Shown in pieces: positions 8,822 through 19,310 of a stretch of 44,904 nt of DNA. Made by a program: the position numbers and the translations under genes. This DNA is from Staphylococcus caprae (GTDB lineage Bacteria > Bacillota > Bacilli > Staphylococcales > Staphylococcaceae), in the NCBI RefSeq assembly GCF_002902725.1, contig NZ_PPRT01000009.1, forward strand, positions 1 to 44,904, read 5' to 3'. The notes below the pieces were generated by a model that worked only from the letters and a program-made list of their open reading frames with translations, was not told the DNA's origin and did not search any database. Numbering within the stretch: the first letter of the stretch is position 1; every line of letters begins with the position of its first letter.

Positions 8822-10048
8822 TTATTTACTTTTATCTTCTAGATATTTCACAAACACATCTTTATATAGATCAATATAGTTAAGATATGTATCTTTTTCT
8901 AAATATTCATCTACTTGATGTGCTTCAAGTGGTATACCAGGTCCGAAAATTGCAAAATCAACATCATCTTCGCGATCTTTTAATAAATTAGAACCGTCTG
9001 TTGTACCGATTAATGCGCTGATAATCATTTTATCATCAACATAATCAGGACCAATGTTAGCGATACATTTGACTAACGCGTTGTCTTTATCACTTTTTAC
9101 CAAACTATTATCGCTTGGCACTTCGAAAGTTAATCTATCCTCATCTACTTCTTTGATGACATCTTTAAATAACTTCTTCACAAATTCGTTATCATATTCC
9201 GGTACAGTTCTAACATTATATTCTATGTAGGCATGTCCAGGAACTGAATTAAACTGACTTCCACCATTAATAATGGAACCAACCATTGAAAATCCTGATA
9301 AAATATTTTCTTGTTCTTCAGTTAACGGATCATCAAGAAGGCTATTAAACATTGGCGCTACATCTAATTCATGTTTTGTATCTTCTTTTTTAATATCTTG
9401 ATACTTGTTTTTCATTTGATTCACGAAGTCAACGAGCGTATCTATCGCACTATCACCTAAGAAAGGCACTGAACTATGCGTTGTTTTACCTTTCGCTGAA
9501 ACTTTACAATCCATTGAACCTTTGTGTGCGTAAAATATCATACTTTTTGTAGGCTCGGCGATGATGAGACCATCTACATCGTCCATGTACCCTTCTTTAG
9601 CAAATAATTTGGCACCTTCTTGTTCTTTTTCTTCTCCTGTTGTAGCTAATAAGCGTATTGTGCCATCTTTTAAGGTATCTTCTTCTTTAAGCTCAATAAG
9701 TGAAATGACAAGTGCTGCAAGGCCACCTTTCATATCACTCGTTCCTCTACCATACAATTTTCCATCTTTTTCAGTGAGTTCGAACGGAGGATATGTCCAT
9801 TCATTTTCATCTCCACTTGTCACAACATCCATATGACCACTTATTGCTAATATTGGAGAACCACTTCCAATCTCAGCTACGATATTTGCTCTTTTATCGT
9901 TTACTTTTAAAATATTTGAATCAATGTCGTGCTTTGATAATAACTTTTGTAGATACTGGCACACTTCGATTTCATTATCATTTTCTGTTCGAATCTCTAC
10001 CATATCTGCCAATATTTGTAGTTTTTCTTCTTCACTAAATATACTCAT
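8822..10048 (-). CDS. M20-family metallopeptidase/deacylase (ArgE/DapE type)
   Basis: The 408-residue product is a di-zinc M20 hydrolase of the ArgE/DapE/ACY1 type. Metal and catalytic motifs are in order: SGHMDVV (His and Asp), GRGTSDMKGG (bridging Asp), TGEEKEQEG (catalytic Glu pair), IAEPTK, and LEAHQVDEY with a late His ligand. A lid/dimer domain is inserted around residues 185-300. It resembles the staphylococcal protein often labelled DapE, but N-succinyl-diaminopimelate as substrate is not shown by sequence; other N-acyl amino acids or peptides are possible. ATG at 10048 is preceded by AAAGG. The upstream ATG at 10075 has no good ribosome-binding site, so I prefer the shorter form. It appears monocistronic. 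Confidence 0.82.
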   Translation of the reverse strand: MSIFSEEEKLQILADMVEIRTENDNEIEVCQYLQKLLSKHDIDSNILKVNDKRANIVAEIGSGSPILAISGHMDVVTSGDENEWTYPPFELTEKDGKLYGRGTSDMKGGLAALVISLIELKEEDTLKDGTIRLLATTGEEKEQEGAKLFAKEGYMDDVDGLIIAEPTKSMIFYAHKGSMDCKVSAKGKTTHSSVPFLGDSAIDTLVDFVNQMKNKYQDIKKEDTKHELDVAPMFNSLLDDPLTEEQENILSGFSMVGSIINGGSQFNSVPGHAYIEYNVRTVPEYDNEFVKKLFKDVIKEVDEDRLTFEVPSDNSLVKSDKDNALVKCIANIGPDYVDDKMIISALIGTTDGSNLLKDREDDVDFAIFGPGIPLEAHQVDEYLEKDTYLNYIDLYKDVFVKYLEDKSK

Positions 10049-10224
10049 TTCATCACTACCTTTTTTGTTCTTCATTTATTTCTTAACAAAATACAGCAAT
10101 GTTAAACATTATATAATAAGATGAAAAAGTATTATTAGTTTTAATAGATCACTAGTGTATGCATGGCTATGTTTTCGTAGGAAATCGTTTCAAATTGATC
10201 ATGCTAACTAAATGTTTCAACCTT

Positions 10225-10824
10225 TTAAATATATCGATGTGCTTTAAGATAATGGATGACGCGATCTACAGATTCTTCAATTGTTTCATTTTCCGTATCT
10301 AGAATAATTTCTGGATGTTCTGGAGCTTCGTAAGGTGCACTAATTCCTGTAAATTCAGGTATTTCTCCAGAACGTGCTTTCTTGTATAATCCCTTAGGGT
10401 CACGTTTCTCACATTCTTCAACGCTACATTGTGTATAGACCTCAATAAACTCATCGTCTTCAAGAATTGCACGAACGTTATCTCGATCTTCTTTATAAGG
10501 AGAAATAAATGCTGTAACAGTCAATGAACCGGCATCTACCATTAACTTGGCTACTTCACCAATACGACGGATATTTTCAGTACGGTCTTCAGGACTAAAA
10601 CCTAAATTTTTATTTAATCCATGACGTACATTATCCCCATCTAAACGGTATGTTTGTTTCCCTTCATTGAATAATGCTTTTTCAAGAGCGACGGATACTG
10701 TTGATTTACCAGACCCAGACAATCCAGTGAACCATATCACTGCGCTTTTATGGCCATTACGTTTTTGTCTTTCTTCTTTCGTTACTTCTGAATCATGCCA
10801 AATAATATGATTAGATTCACTCAT
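10225..10824 (-). CDS. cysC: Adenylylsulfate (APS) kinase
   Basis: This 199-residue kinase phosphorylates APS to PAPS. It has the P-loop GLSGSGKST (about residues 34-42), the [10 protein letters not shown] substrate loop, and the [10 protein letters not shown] and [13 protein letters not shown] segments typical of CysC. It is the last gene of the sulfate cluster, 21 bases after sat. I see no clear terminator behind it in 10076-10224. Confidence 0.96.
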   Translation of the reverse strand: MSESNHIIWHDSEVTKEERQKRNGHKSAVIWFTGLSGSGKSTVSVALEKALFNEGKQTYRLDGDNVRHGLNKNLGFSPEDRTENIRRIGEVAKLMVDAGSLTVTAFISPYKEDRDNVRAILEDDEFIEVYTQCSVEECEKRDPKGLYKKARSGEIPEFTGISAPYEAPEHPEIILDTENETIEESVDRVIHYLKAHRYI

Positions 10825-10845
10825 GTTATCTTTCTCCTCTGTTTA

Positions 10846-12024
10846 TTATTTTTGTTGTAACCCTTTAATAAGCACTTCAGCAACTTCTGGTCTAGAGAAT
10901 TCAGGAGGTAGTGATTCACCATTACGTAACTTTTCTCTTACCTTTGTACCACTTAGATGCAAATGTTGAGATGCATCATGAGGGCATGTTTTAGCAGTTG
11001 CCATATTGCCACACGTTTCGCAATAAAACGCATGTTCAAATTTTAATATTTGAATATCTAGTTCATCTTCAAATTGAGAAATGAGTTCTTGTGCCTCGTA
11101 TGTGCCGTAATAATCGCCTACACCCGCATGATCTCGACCTACAATGAAATGTGTACATCCATAATTTTTACGTACTGTCGCATGAAGTATTGCTTCACGT
11201 GGTCCTGCATAACGCATAGCTGCTGGATAAATCACTAAACGCGCTCTATTTTCCGGGAAATAATTCTTAAGGATGGCTTGGTAACTTTCCATACGTACAT
11301 CAGCAGGGATGTCATCAGATTTTGTTTCTCCAACTAGAGGGTTTAATAATAGACCATCCACGATTTCTAACGCTGATTTTTGAATATATTCATGGGCACG
11401 GTGAACAGGATTTCTTGTTTGGAAGCCAACGACTGTTTTCCATCCTAAGTCATGAAATAACTGTCTTGTCGCAGATGGATCTAAATGATAATCGGAAAAT
11501 TCATCATGTTTAGGACGATTCAATAATTGTATAGGTCCTGCTAAATAAACATTTCCTTTTTCATATACCTTTTTCACACCTGGATGTGCCTCTTCAGTTG
11601 TTCCGTATACTAACTTCGCTTCTTTTTCTTTATCATATGTGTACTTTTCTTCTAATTTTAAAGTACCGTATAATTCTCCATCTTCACCGTATAAGGCAAC
11701 GTGCTCTCCAATTTCTAGCTGATCCGCTTCATCTTCAGTTACTGGAAGTGTGATAGGAATACTCCAAACTAATCCATTTTCTAAATGTGTGTCTTCAACC
11801 ACTGACGTGTAATCCGCTTTGTTCATAAACCCTGTTAAAGGACTAAATCCGCCTATACCGATCAATTCTAAATCTGATATGCTCCATGGATTTAACGTGA
11901 TTGACTTATAGACTGAAGCTTCTTTGATTAAATGTTCTCTTTCTTCACCTTCGAGTACTCGATTATTTAATTCTCCACCATGTGGTTTGATTGTATAATT
12001 GATTACTTCTTCATTATTAGACAT
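10846..12024 (-). CDS. sat: Sulfate adenylyltransferase (ATP sulfurylase)
   Basis: This 392-residue enzyme activates sulfate with ATP to APS. A PUA-like N-terminal domain precedes the nucleotidyltransferase domain. That domain shows [12 protein letters not shown] (ATP-binding RNP and HxxH) and [13 protein letters not shown] zinc site, [15 protein letters not shown], sits near residue 340. This is the single-chain bacterial form, not CysDN. It lies 23 bases after the TauE/SafE-like gene and 21 before cysC, in one operon. Confidence 0.96.
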   Translation of the reverse strand: MSNNEEVINYTIKPHGGELNNRVLEGEEREHLIKEASVYKSITLNPWSISDLELIGIGGFSPLTGFMNKADYTSVVEDTHLENGLVWSIPITLPVTEDEADQLEIGEHVALYGEDGELYGTLKLEEKYTYDKEKEAKLVYGTTEEAHPGVKKVYEKGNVYLAGPIQLLNRPKHDEFSDYHLDPSATRQLFHDLGWKTVVGFQTRNPVHRAHEYIQKSALEIVDGLLLNPLVGETKSDDIPADVRMESYQAILKNYFPENRARLVIYPAAMRYAGPREAILHATVRKNYGCTHFIVGRDHAGVGDYYGTYEAQELISQFEDELDIQILKFEHAFYCETCGNMATAKTCPHDASQHLHLSGTKVREKLRNGESLPPEFSRPEVAEVLIKGLQQK

Positions 12025-12047
12025 CGTTTCATAACCTCTTTATCCAA

Positions 12048-12947
12048 TTAATTATATTTGTTTACTCGGCTTTTCTTGTAAGAAAAAGACAATAACTTGT
12101 TTCGAATCATCTGAACAATGAGTAGAACAATGATTGACGCAAGAATAATAAATCTAACTGTATTTGAAATTGTTGCATCTTTAACGAAATAACTTAATAA
12201 TGCATTACTATTTGTGAATATAATTAAACCACCAACACAAATAGCTAAAATATTTATAGGTAAAATTTTAACTAAATAAGCAGAAATCGGAGCTGCAATC
12301 ATTCCACCAACACTAAGCGCAATGACAGCAAACCAATTAATTTGCGTTAAACCTAAAAATATAATAAAGCTTAATGCAGCAGAAGACGTGACAAAAAATT
12401 CACTCGCTGAGACTGTACCAATCGCATAACGTGGTTGAATCTTCTTACTTGAGAGTAAAAGTGGCGTATTGACTGGTCCCCAGCCGCCACCACCTATAGC
12501 ATCTAAAAATCCAGCGATCGCGCCTTGTGGAATGACTTTGAAACTACTTAAATCTCCAACATGTGTATGATGTTCATGTGTTCTTTTAAATAGGAACTGA
12601 TATAAAATGTAGAACCCCATACTTAATAAAAATAATGCGATGAACGGTTTAATATAATCACCATGAATAAATGTTAAAACACCCGCTCCAATAAATGCGG
12701 AAATAGAACCAGGTATCGCAAGCTTTAACATCGTTGGCTTATGAACATTTTCGAATTTCCAGTGAGATGTTCCTGAAGCTGCAGTAGTTGCAATTTCTGA
12801 AAAATGAACCGTAGCGGAAACTACTGCTGGTGCGATGCCGTAAGTTAGTAGTATAGATGATGACGATGCACCGAATCCCATACCGAGTGACCCGTCTACA
12901 AGTTGAGCTAAGAAGCCTGCAATTGCGAATATTAATACTTTGCGCAT
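12048..12947 (-). CDS. TauE/SafE-family sulfur-anion transporter
   Basis: The 299-residue membrane protein has about eight helices in two related halves. Each half bears a family motif: GFLAQLVDGSLGMGFG near the N terminus and GFLDAIGGGGWGPVNTP in the middle. TauE/SafE proteins move sulfite, sulfoacetate or related anions. Placed between the siroheme gene and sat, it could import sulfate or export excess sulfite. No other sulfate permease gene is present in this cluster. The direction of transport is inference. Confidence 0.85.
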   Translation of the reverse strand: MRKVLIFAIAGFLAQLVDGSLGMGFGASSSSILLTYGIAPAVVSATVHFSEIATTAASGTSHWKFENVHKPTMLKLAIPGSISAFIGAGVLTFIHGDYIKPFIALFLLSMGFYILYQFLFKRTHEHHTHVGDLSSFKVIPQGAIAGFLDAIGGGGWGPVNTPLLLSSKKIQPRYAIGTVSASEFFVTSSAALSFIIFLGLTQINWFAVIALSVGGMIAAPISAYLVKILPINILAICVGGLIIFTNSNALLSYFVKDATISNTVRFIILASIIVLLIVQMIRNKLLSFSYKKSRVNKYN

Positions 12948-12967
12948 ATATTATACGCCCCCATTCT

Positions 12968-13582
12968 TCATTTGACTTGTGATTTAAGCCATCGGATGAA
13001 TTCATGTTGCTTATTAGTCTCATCTAAATATTTTTCTGATAAAATTTGTTCAAGTAACGCTTGTTTATCAGATGGCTCTATTTTGAGTGCTTTAATGTAT
13101 TGTCTACTTTCATATAAAAATTGAACGTAATCCGCGTAATCTTCGGTGTATGTATGTTCTAAATTTTTGATAATACGTTGGCCTAATTTCGGGCTTGCTC
13201 CTTCAGTAGAAACGCCAATCGTTAATCGGTTTCTTTTAAAGATATTCGGAAACGTTACATTACCTAATTCGGCTTGTCCCGCATGATTAAATAATGCATG
13301 TCGAGGTAATGCGCGCATCACCTCTTCATTTACCTTCTGATCATTAGTGGCTGCTATCACAAAGTCTGCATCATCAATATCTTGTGGTTCAAAGCACTTA
13401 TTCGAATATGTGATACATTTTGTTTTAACCAGTTGTTCAATGGTCTCAGTTAAGGTTGGACTTACCACGTGAATCAATGTCGTATAATCTAATAATGTTT
13501 GAACGCGTCTCGTGGCGATTTTACCCCCGCCCACAATTACGACTTTCTTATCTGTTAAATCCAACATTAATGGCATATTCAC
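12968..13582 (-). CDS. Precorrin-2 dehydrogenase (siroheme synthesis, SirC/CysG N-terminal type)
   Basis: The 204-residue product has the NAD-binding start LDLTDKKVVIVGGGKIATRRV, then FVIAATND and NVTFPNIFKRNRLTIGVSTEGASPKL, all hallmarks of the CysG/Met8p dehydrogenase domain. It oxidises precorrin-2 to sirohydrochlorin for the siroheme of CysI. An ATG-proximal longer frame begins at 13633, but AGGAGG with an eight-base spacer points to GTG at 13582. Only this domain is present. A separate SirB-type chelatase is not seen, so the iron-insertion step may be done by this protein, as in Met8p, or elsewhere. Confidence 0.88.
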   Translation of the reverse strand: MNMPLMLDLTDKKVVIVGGGKIATRRVQTLLDYTTLIHVVSPTLTETIEQLVKTKCITYSNKCFEPQDIDDADFVIAATNDQKVNEEVMRALPRHALFNHAGQAELGNVTFPNIFKRNRLTIGVSTEGASPKLGQRIIKNLEHTYTEDYADYVQFLYESRQYIKALKIEPSDKQALLEQILSEKYLDETNKQHEFIRWLKSQVK

Positions 13583-13694
13583 GTTAAAGCCCTCCTGAAA
13601 GTTTATAGTATTCATCTTACTATTTTTCTTCATTTTCTGAAAATTAATATTAAAACGACGAAGGATTGATTCAAATCAGCATACGATTCAGATG

Positions 13695-14471
13695 TTACTT
13701 TGTCGATAAACTCAGTGACATTTCAGCTTGATCTGTTTGTTCTCTAAACCAATTAATCTTCTCTCTCATATGAACAACATCGCCAACTATAATGATAGCT
13801 GGATTTTTAATTTGGTGTGACTTCTCTACAATAGTACTTAATGTACCTGTAACTGTTCTTTGTTGTTCTGATGTTCCCATATGAACAAGTGCTACAGGTG
13901 TATCAATTGAACGACCGTGTTTAATCAATAATTGACAGATTTCAGGAAGTCGTTTCACTCCCATATACACACATAAAGTTTCAGGTCCATTAGCTAGGTG
14001 TTCCCAATATTGTTCTTTAGTCATTCCTGTTTTATTCACTGCCGTTACGAACGCAACTGACGAACTAAAGTCACGATGCGTAACAGGAATGCCTGCATAT
14101 GCAGGTGCTGCAATGCCAGAGGTAATGCCTGGCACAACTTCGAAAGGAATATTTTGATTTGCTAGCTCTTCTGCTTCCTCGCCGCCTCTGCCAAAGACAA
14201 AAGGATCGCCACCTTTTAAGCGTGTAACTGTATGCCCTTTTTTAGCTAAAGCGACCATCATTTTATTCGTTTCCTCTTGAGGTAAAGCATACCTATTAGG
14301 ATCCTTACCACAGTAGAAGAACTTGGTCGAAGGTGACGCAAATTCTAAAATTTTCTTGTTTACAAGACGATCGTAAAGTATGACGTCAGCCTCTTTAATA
14401 GCTTTTAACCCTTTAATCGTTAATAAATCAGGATCACCAGGACCTGCACCAACTAGAAATACCTTGCCCAT
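13695..14471 (-). CDS. cobA: Uroporphyrinogen-III C-methyltransferase
   Basis: This 258-residue SAM-dependent methyltransferase makes precorrin-2, the first committed step to siroheme. It starts with GKVFLVGAGPGDPDLLT and contains LKGGDPFVFGRGGEEAEEL and VPGITSGIAAPAYAGIPVTHRD, all diagnostic of SUMT. GTG at 14480 is in frame, but AGGGGAG fits ATG at 14471 better. The gap of 112 bases to the next gene is the longest inside the operon, and I see no terminator in it. Confidence 0.95.
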   Translation of the reverse strand: MGKVFLVGAGPGDPDLLTIKGLKAIKEADVILYDRLVNKKILEFASPSTKFFYCGKDPNRYALPQEETNKMMVALAKKGHTVTRLKGGDPFVFGRGGEEAEELANQNIPFEVVPGITSGIAAPAYAGIPVTHRDFSSSVAFVTAVNKTGMTKEQYWEHLANGPETLCVYMGVKRLPEICQLLIKHGRSIDTPVALVHMGTSEQQRTVTGTLSTIVEKSHQIKNPAIIIVGDVVHMREKINWFREQTDQAEMSLSLSTK

Positions 14472-14491
14472 ATCAATCACTCCCCTTTAGA

Positions 14492-16210
14492 TTAGCTATG
14501 GAAGTCTCGACCATCGTGAACTTTCGCTACGACACCTGAACGGATAACGAAGTCACCAAAGTGTTCACCGTCTAAGCGTTCTTTTCCGTAACTTATCAAT
14601 AATGGACGTAAACTATTTAGAATTTCATTTTCATCAATATTTTCTTTATACAATTTATTAAGACGTTCGCCTTTGAAGCCACCGCCTAAATACATATTAT
14701 ATTTGCCTGGGGCTTTTCCGATAAATGCAACTTCCGCAAGCGCTGGACGTGCACAACCGTTTGGACAACCTGTCATACGGATTGTGATTTCATCGTCTTG
14801 TACACCCGCTTCGTCTAATAAGTCTTCTATCTTAGAAATAAGTGATGGTAAATATCTTTCAGATTCTGCCATCGCTAACCCACAAGTTGGGAAGGCTACA
14901 CATGCCATAGAATTCCTACGTAATCCAGTATAGTTCTTGCCATCAGTCAAGCTATATTTATCAATAATGGCTTGAATTTCATCTTTTTTCTCTGGTGATA
15001 CATTGGCGATGACTAAGTTTTGGTTAGGTGATAGTCTGAAGTCTCCTGTATGAATTTCAGCTATTTCTCTTAATGCTGTTTTCAATTGATAATCTTCAGT
15101 ATCTTTGACACGGCCATTTTGGATAAATAAAGTAAAATTCCAATTACCGTCCCCTTCAATCCAACCCAAACGGTCACCGTTATGTTCAAATTCAAAATCA
15201 CGTGCCTCTTCAATTTCCCATCCTAAACGACGATTCAATTCTTCTTTAACCCACTGTTCTCCTAGTCGATCAACAGTATATTTGAAACGTGCGTTTTTAC
15301 GATTTTCACGATTACCATAATCACGTTGAATCATAAGTAATTTTTCGCAGACCTCTACAGCACTCTCTTTAGGAATGAAACCGATAAGTCGACCAAGTTG
15401 AGGGTATGTGTTTGTATTACCATGCGTCATACCCATGCCTCCACCAACAGTGACATTGAACCCAACTAATTCGCCATTATCCACGATAGCGATTAATCCT
15501 ATATCTTGAGAATACACGTCGATATCATTTGAAGGTGGTACCGCAATACCGATTTTGAATTTACGTGGTAGATACGTACTGCCGTATATCGGTTCCTTTT
15601 CCACACTAGAATCTAAAACTTTCTCACCGTCTAGCCAAATTTCATGATACGCGCCCGTACGAGGTAAGAGATGATTACTTATATGAGTGGCGTAATCATT
15701 CACTTCCTTATGCACTTGAGATTGATAGGGATTCGGATTACACATAGTATTACGATTCACATCACCACATGCAGCGATAGTATCTAGCACAGCGTTATTA
15801 ATTTCTTTCATTGATTGTTTTAAATTACGTTTGAGAATGCCGTGGAATTGGAATGCCTGTCTCGTCGTTAATTTAATCGTATGATTGGCATGATTGTTTG
15901 AAATTTCATCCATGGCTATCCATTGATCTGGTGTCGCTTTACCCCCGGGAACACGCACACGAATCATAAAACTATATGCTGGTTCTAATTTTTGTTTACG
16001 TCGTTCATCTCTTAAGTCTCTATCATCTTGCATGTAACTTCCGTGGAACTTTAATAGCTTCGCATCATCCTGTGAAATTGCGCCCGTAATAGGATTAGCA
16101 AGACCTTGTTCAATCGTGCCACGTAGAAAGTCACTTTCGGCTTTTAAATATTCCATTTCATCAAGATTGTTACCAAGTTCTTCTGAAATTTGCTTATTTG
16201 TTTTAGCCAT
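14492..16210 (-). CDS. cysI: Sulfite reductase hemoprotein (beta) subunit
   Basis: The 572-residue siroheme/[4Fe-4S] enzyme reduces sulfite to sulfide with six electrons from CysJ. The cluster cysteines are seen as CVAFPTC and CPNGC near residues 430-480, within the pattern that bridges to siroheme. Anion-binding arginines lie in RVRVPGGK and TRQAFQFHG. It starts 19 bases after cysJ. Length matches NADPH-dependent CysI proteins (about 570). Confidence 0.97.
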   Translation of the reverse strand: MAKTNKQISEELGNNLDEMEYLKAESDFLRGTIEQGLANPITGAISQDDAKLLKFHGSYMQDDRDLRDERRKQKLEPAYSFMIRVRVPGGKATPDQWIAMDEISNNHANHTIKLTTRQAFQFHGILKRNLKQSMKEINNAVLDTIAACGDVNRNTMCNPNPYQSQVHKEVNDYATHISNHLLPRTGAYHEIWLDGEKVLDSSVEKEPIYGSTYLPRKFKIGIAVPPSNDIDVYSQDIGLIAIVDNGELVGFNVTVGGGMGMTHGNTNTYPQLGRLIGFIPKESAVEVCEKLLMIQRDYGNRENRKNARFKYTVDRLGEQWVKEELNRRLGWEIEEARDFEFEHNGDRLGWIEGDGNWNFTLFIQNGRVKDTEDYQLKTALREIAEIHTGDFRLSPNQNLVIANVSPEKKDEIQAIIDKYSLTDGKNYTGLRRNSMACVAFPTCGLAMAESERYLPSLISKIEDLLDEAGVQDDEITIRMTGCPNGCARPALAEVAFIGKAPGKYNMYLGGGFKGERLNKLYKENIDENEILNSLRPLLISYGKERLDGEHFGDFVIRSGVVAKVHDGRDFHS

Positions 16211-16229
16211 GTATCCCCCATCCTTTCAA

Positions 16230-18095
16230 TTAATACACGTCTCGTTGATATCTCTTATCTCGTTTCAATTGTTTTAAATATTCTTCTGCATCTTCTTCAG
16301 ATAAGTTTTGTTCTTTCATTAATACTTCTCTAATTGCTAAGTGAACATCTTTAGCCATTTTACTTTCATCACCACAAACGTAGATTGCACCGCCATTCTC
16401 AATCCATTGATTAAATTGTTCACTATTTTCAGCAATCTTATGTTGCACATACACTTTTTGGTCTGTATCTCTTGAAAATGCCACATCCAACTTAGATAGT
16501 GTTCCATCGTTTAACCATTCTTGCCATTCTGTTTGGTACAAGAAATCAGTTGTAAAGTGTTGTTCACCGAAGAATAACCATGTATTACCTTTAAATCCTA
16601 GTTCTTCACGTTCTTGCATGTAAGATCTAAAAGGTGCTACGCCTGTACCAGGACCAATCATAATAACTGGTGTTTCTTCATTTTGAGGGAATTTAAAGTT
16701 CGGATTACGTTTCAAGTAGATTGGCACCGTATCTCCTTCTTGAATTCTCTCAGCAAATTGGACTGAGCATACCCCTGTACGATCTCGACCATGCGCATTG
16801 TATCTGACAGCTCCTACAGTAATGTGCACTTCATCAGGCGTTGCTTTATAACTACTAGATATTGAATATTCTCTAGGTGGTAACTTTCGCAATAATTGAT
16901 ACATATTTTCCGGCTGTAAATCCGTTGTAGCAAAGTCATTTAATAAATCGATTAAGTCGCGTCCTTCGATATAATTTTGAATCCACGCTTTATCTTGAAC
17001 TTTCTCAGATAGTTCTTCATTGTCGAAGAAAGTGGCCGCATTCTCTATTAACGGTTTCGTTAATTTCGTAATTTCAAAGTGTGATGTTAATGCTTCTTCA
17101 AGATTAAGTGTAACTCCATCATCATTGATTAATACTTGTGTATCTGGACTCCAACCTAATGTACTGATTAATAAATCAACAAGTGCTGGGTCGTTTTGAG
17201 GTAAGACCACTAGACAGTCGCCCGGTTCGTATTCTTCACCAAAATTATCAAGTAGTAATTCAACATGTCTTGTTTCTTTATTCGAACCTCGACCGTTTAA
17301 ATTAATATTCGTCAAAACTTCAGCATCATAAGGATTGGACTTAGAGTATTTCTTCTCCTTTGCGGACTTTATTGATTCACTCACCACTTGTTCACTATCT
17401 GTATCAGCTGGCGTAGAATCTATGGCATTGATGACATTTGCCATCCACTTTTCAGCGTCTTCATCATAATCCACATCACAGTCGACGCGGTCATAAATTC
17501 TTTCCGCACCAAGTTCTGCAAGGCGATTATCGAAATCCTTACCTGTTTGACAGAAGAATTCATATGTCTGGTCACCTAAAGCTAACACTGAGAATCGCAC
17601 ACCATCTAATTTAGGCGCTTTACGACCATGAATATATTCATGTAGTTCAACTGCGTTATCTGGTGGATCACCTTCACCATGCGTTGCTGTAACGATAAAT
17701 AGGTCTTCAACTTTTTTAAGATCTTTCGGTTTGAAATCATCCATAGACTTGAGCGTGACTTCGTTTCCAATATCTGATAAACGTTCTTCAAATATTTCTG
17801 CTAATCCTTGTGCATTACCTGTTTCAGATCCATAAAGAATGGTAATCGAACGTTTCTGTGGTATAACTTCAGGCTCTTTCTCTTGCAACATCTCTTCCGT
17901 TTTCTGTTCTACGGATGGTGTTGAAGAAGTTGTACCATTAAGAGAGGTTTCTCCATTTGCAACATTCGATTGTTGATTTGCTATCAGGTAGCCACTCAAC
18001 CATACTTTTTGGTCTGGTGTTAAGGTTTGGAGTAATTCATTAATCTGTGATGCTTGCCCTTCAGTAAAGGGACTATTAGTGACACTTAAGTTCAA
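16230..18095 (-). CDS. cysJ: Sulfite reductase flavoprotein (alpha) subunit
   Basis: The 621-residue diflavin reductase passes electrons from NADPH to CysI. A flavodoxin-like FMN domain starts at about residue 80 (ILYGSETGNAQGLAE, THGEGDPPDNA). The FAD domain has REYSISSS, followed by GTGVAPFRSYMQER and the NADPH-binding region ending in DVY. The start is a TTG at 18095 with AGAGGTG seven bases upstream. An ATG four bases earlier is out of frame. A 272-base gap separates it from cysH, so it may have its own promoter. Confidence 0.96.
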   Translation of the reverse strand: MNLSVTNSPFTEGQASQINELLQTLTPDQKVWLSGYLIANQQSNVANGETSLNGTTSSTPSVEQKTEEMLQEKEPEVIPQKRSITILYGSETGNAQGLAEIFEERLSDIGNEVTLKSMDDFKPKDLKKVEDLFIVTATHGEGDPPDNAVELHEYIHGRKAPKLDGVRFSVLALGDQTYEFFCQTGKDFDNRLAELGAERIYDRVDCDVDYDEDAEKWMANVINAIDSTPADTDSEQVVSESIKSAKEKKYSKSNPYDAEVLTNINLNGRGSNKETRHVELLLDNFGEEYEPGDCLVVLPQNDPALVDLLISTLGWSPDTQVLINDDGVTLNLEEALTSHFEITKLTKPLIENAATFFDNEELSEKVQDKAWIQNYIEGRDLIDLLNDFATTDLQPENMYQLLRKLPPREYSISSSYKATPDEVHITVGAVRYNAHGRDRTGVCSVQFAERIQEGDTVPIYLKRNPNFKFPQNEETPVIMIGPGTGVAPFRSYMQEREELGFKGNTWLFFGEQHFTTDFLYQTEWQEWLNDGTLSKLDVAFSRDTDQKVYVQHKIAENSEQFNQWIENGGAIYVCGDESKMAKDVHLAIREVLMKEQNLSEEDAEEYLKQLKRDKRYQRDVY

Positions 18096-18367
18096 TCATA
18101 TACACCTCTTATCTATAATATCCCGATATTTTGTTTACTCTATATTTGAAAATGAATTTGCAATATCGTCAATTCTAGTATGTACCAAATATTCTCTACA
18201 GTAAAACAAAGAAAATAAAGCATTGTGTCGGACAATGAGTATACATGAGCCACCGAGAATGTTCTTCGTATATCATTTCAAACATCATACTCACATAATC
18301 AAAATCCAACTCATTCTTTATACCTTATCGGAATACTAGGTTTTAATTGTAAAAAATTTTTTTACCT
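18096..18367. promoter_or_regulatory. cysH-cysJ intergenic region
   Basis: This non-coding gap holds the TTG-start ribosome-binding site of cysJ and an AATATC/GATATT dyad at 18118-18131 that could be a regulator site. An AT-only inverted repeat (GTAAAAAA/TTTTTTTAC) at about 18350-18364 follows cysH closely. It is too weak to call a normal terminator. Regulation by a cysteine- or sulfide-responsive factor such as CymR is plausible, but I cannot show a full consensus. Confidence 0.35.
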
Positions 18368-19102
18368 TTATGGTTTGTCAGCAACATGTAATCCGCATTC
18401 TGTTTTCTCGAAGTTAGACCATCTTCCAGCACGTGAATCATTCGAGTCAAATACAGGCGCAGTGCATGGAATACAGCCGATACTAGGATAATGCTGATCA
18501 TGTAATTCATTGTAAGGTAAATTATTATTCTTGATGTAGTCCCAAACCTCGTCTTCTGTCCAATAAATTAACGGACATACTTTAACTGATTTAAAACGTT
18601 CATCTTTATTAATAAAATCTGTGTTAGCACGTGTTGGTGATTGAGCACGTCTTAATCCAGAAACCCAAGCTACAGCTCCAGATAATACCTCTTCAAGTGG
18701 CTTTATCTTTCTGATATAACAGCACTGGTTTGGATTGTTCTTCCATAAGGCCGGATTATATTTTTCAGCCTGCTCTTCTAATGTAAGTTCTGGTTTCTTC
18801 ATTTTAATACGAAGTTGTGGATATTTGTCTCTCACTCTATCGATTAAATCATAGGTTTCTTGAAAATGTAGATCAGTATCTAGAAAAACGATTTGAGCAT
18901 CTGGTTTAATTTGAGAGATTAAATCGATGAGTACCATACTCTCCGCACCGAAACTACAAGAATAAACAATGTCGTCACCATATGTTTTGTACGCCCAATT
19001 TAATATTTGATAAGCGCCCTTTGTTTCATCGTCAGTATTGATAGCGTTAATAAATGGATCGCCCGTAAAACTTTGATAAGTAATCTTATCTACTGAAATC
19101 AA
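18368..19102 (-). CDS. cysH: Adenylylsulfate/phosphoadenylylsulfate reductase, iron-sulfur type
   Basis: The 244-residue reductase converts activated sulfate to sulfite. It has the PP-loop-like YSCSFGAESMVLIDL and ends with the nucleophilic Cys motif ECGLH. It also has NQCCYIRK and GCIPC, the CC...CxxC cysteines that bind [4Fe-4S] in APS reductases and in the Bacillus CysH that accepts both APS and PAPS. These are absent in E. coli-type PAPS reductase. The start is TTG at 19102 behind AGGGGG. It is first in the sulfate cluster, read toward cysJ. Confidence 0.94.
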   Translation of the reverse strand: MISVDKITYQSFTGDPFINAINTDDETKGAYQILNWAYKTYGDDIVYSCSFGAESMVLIDLISQIKPDAQIVFLDTDLHFQETYDLIDRVRDKYPQLRIKMKKPELTLEEQAEKYNPALWKNNPNQCCYIRKIKPLEEVLSGAVAWVSGLRRAQSPTRANTDFINKDERFKSVKVCPLIYWTEDEVWDYIKNNNLPYNELHDQHYPSIGCIPCTAPVFDSNDSRAGRWSNFEKTECGLHVADKP

Positions 19103-19254
19103 TTTATGGTACCCCCTTGTTCATAAATTTATTCAATTATGTTAATTCCTATCTGAATTGTCAGAATAATTATGTTTTATACTTTAACTACTTTTATATT
19201 GAAAGTCAAGATGAGAGTGTAAATATTCATGATTAATTTTTAGAAAATAAATAA

Positions 19255-19300
19255 AAAAATTTCCCTCAAAGCGTCATTCAATTTAGAACGACTTTGAAGG
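19255..19300 (-). terminator. Terminator of the MarR-oxidoreductase-peroxidase operon
   Basis: CCTTCAAAGTCGTTC pairs imperfectly with GAATGACGCTTTGAGGG, followed on the minus strand by AAATTTTTTT. It begins about 11 bases after the peroxidase stop codon. Confidence 0.8.
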
Positions 19301-19310
19301 AAACTTATCA

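Noticed and set aside
12739..13023. 94-residue frame overlapping the TauE/SafE-like and sirC-like genes
   Set aside because: It is a shifted frame of two well-supported genes and has no coding features of its own.
19103..19260. CymR-type box upstream of cysH
   Set aside because: A GGAATT core is present on the minus strand, but the rest of the published consensus does not fit well enough to call.
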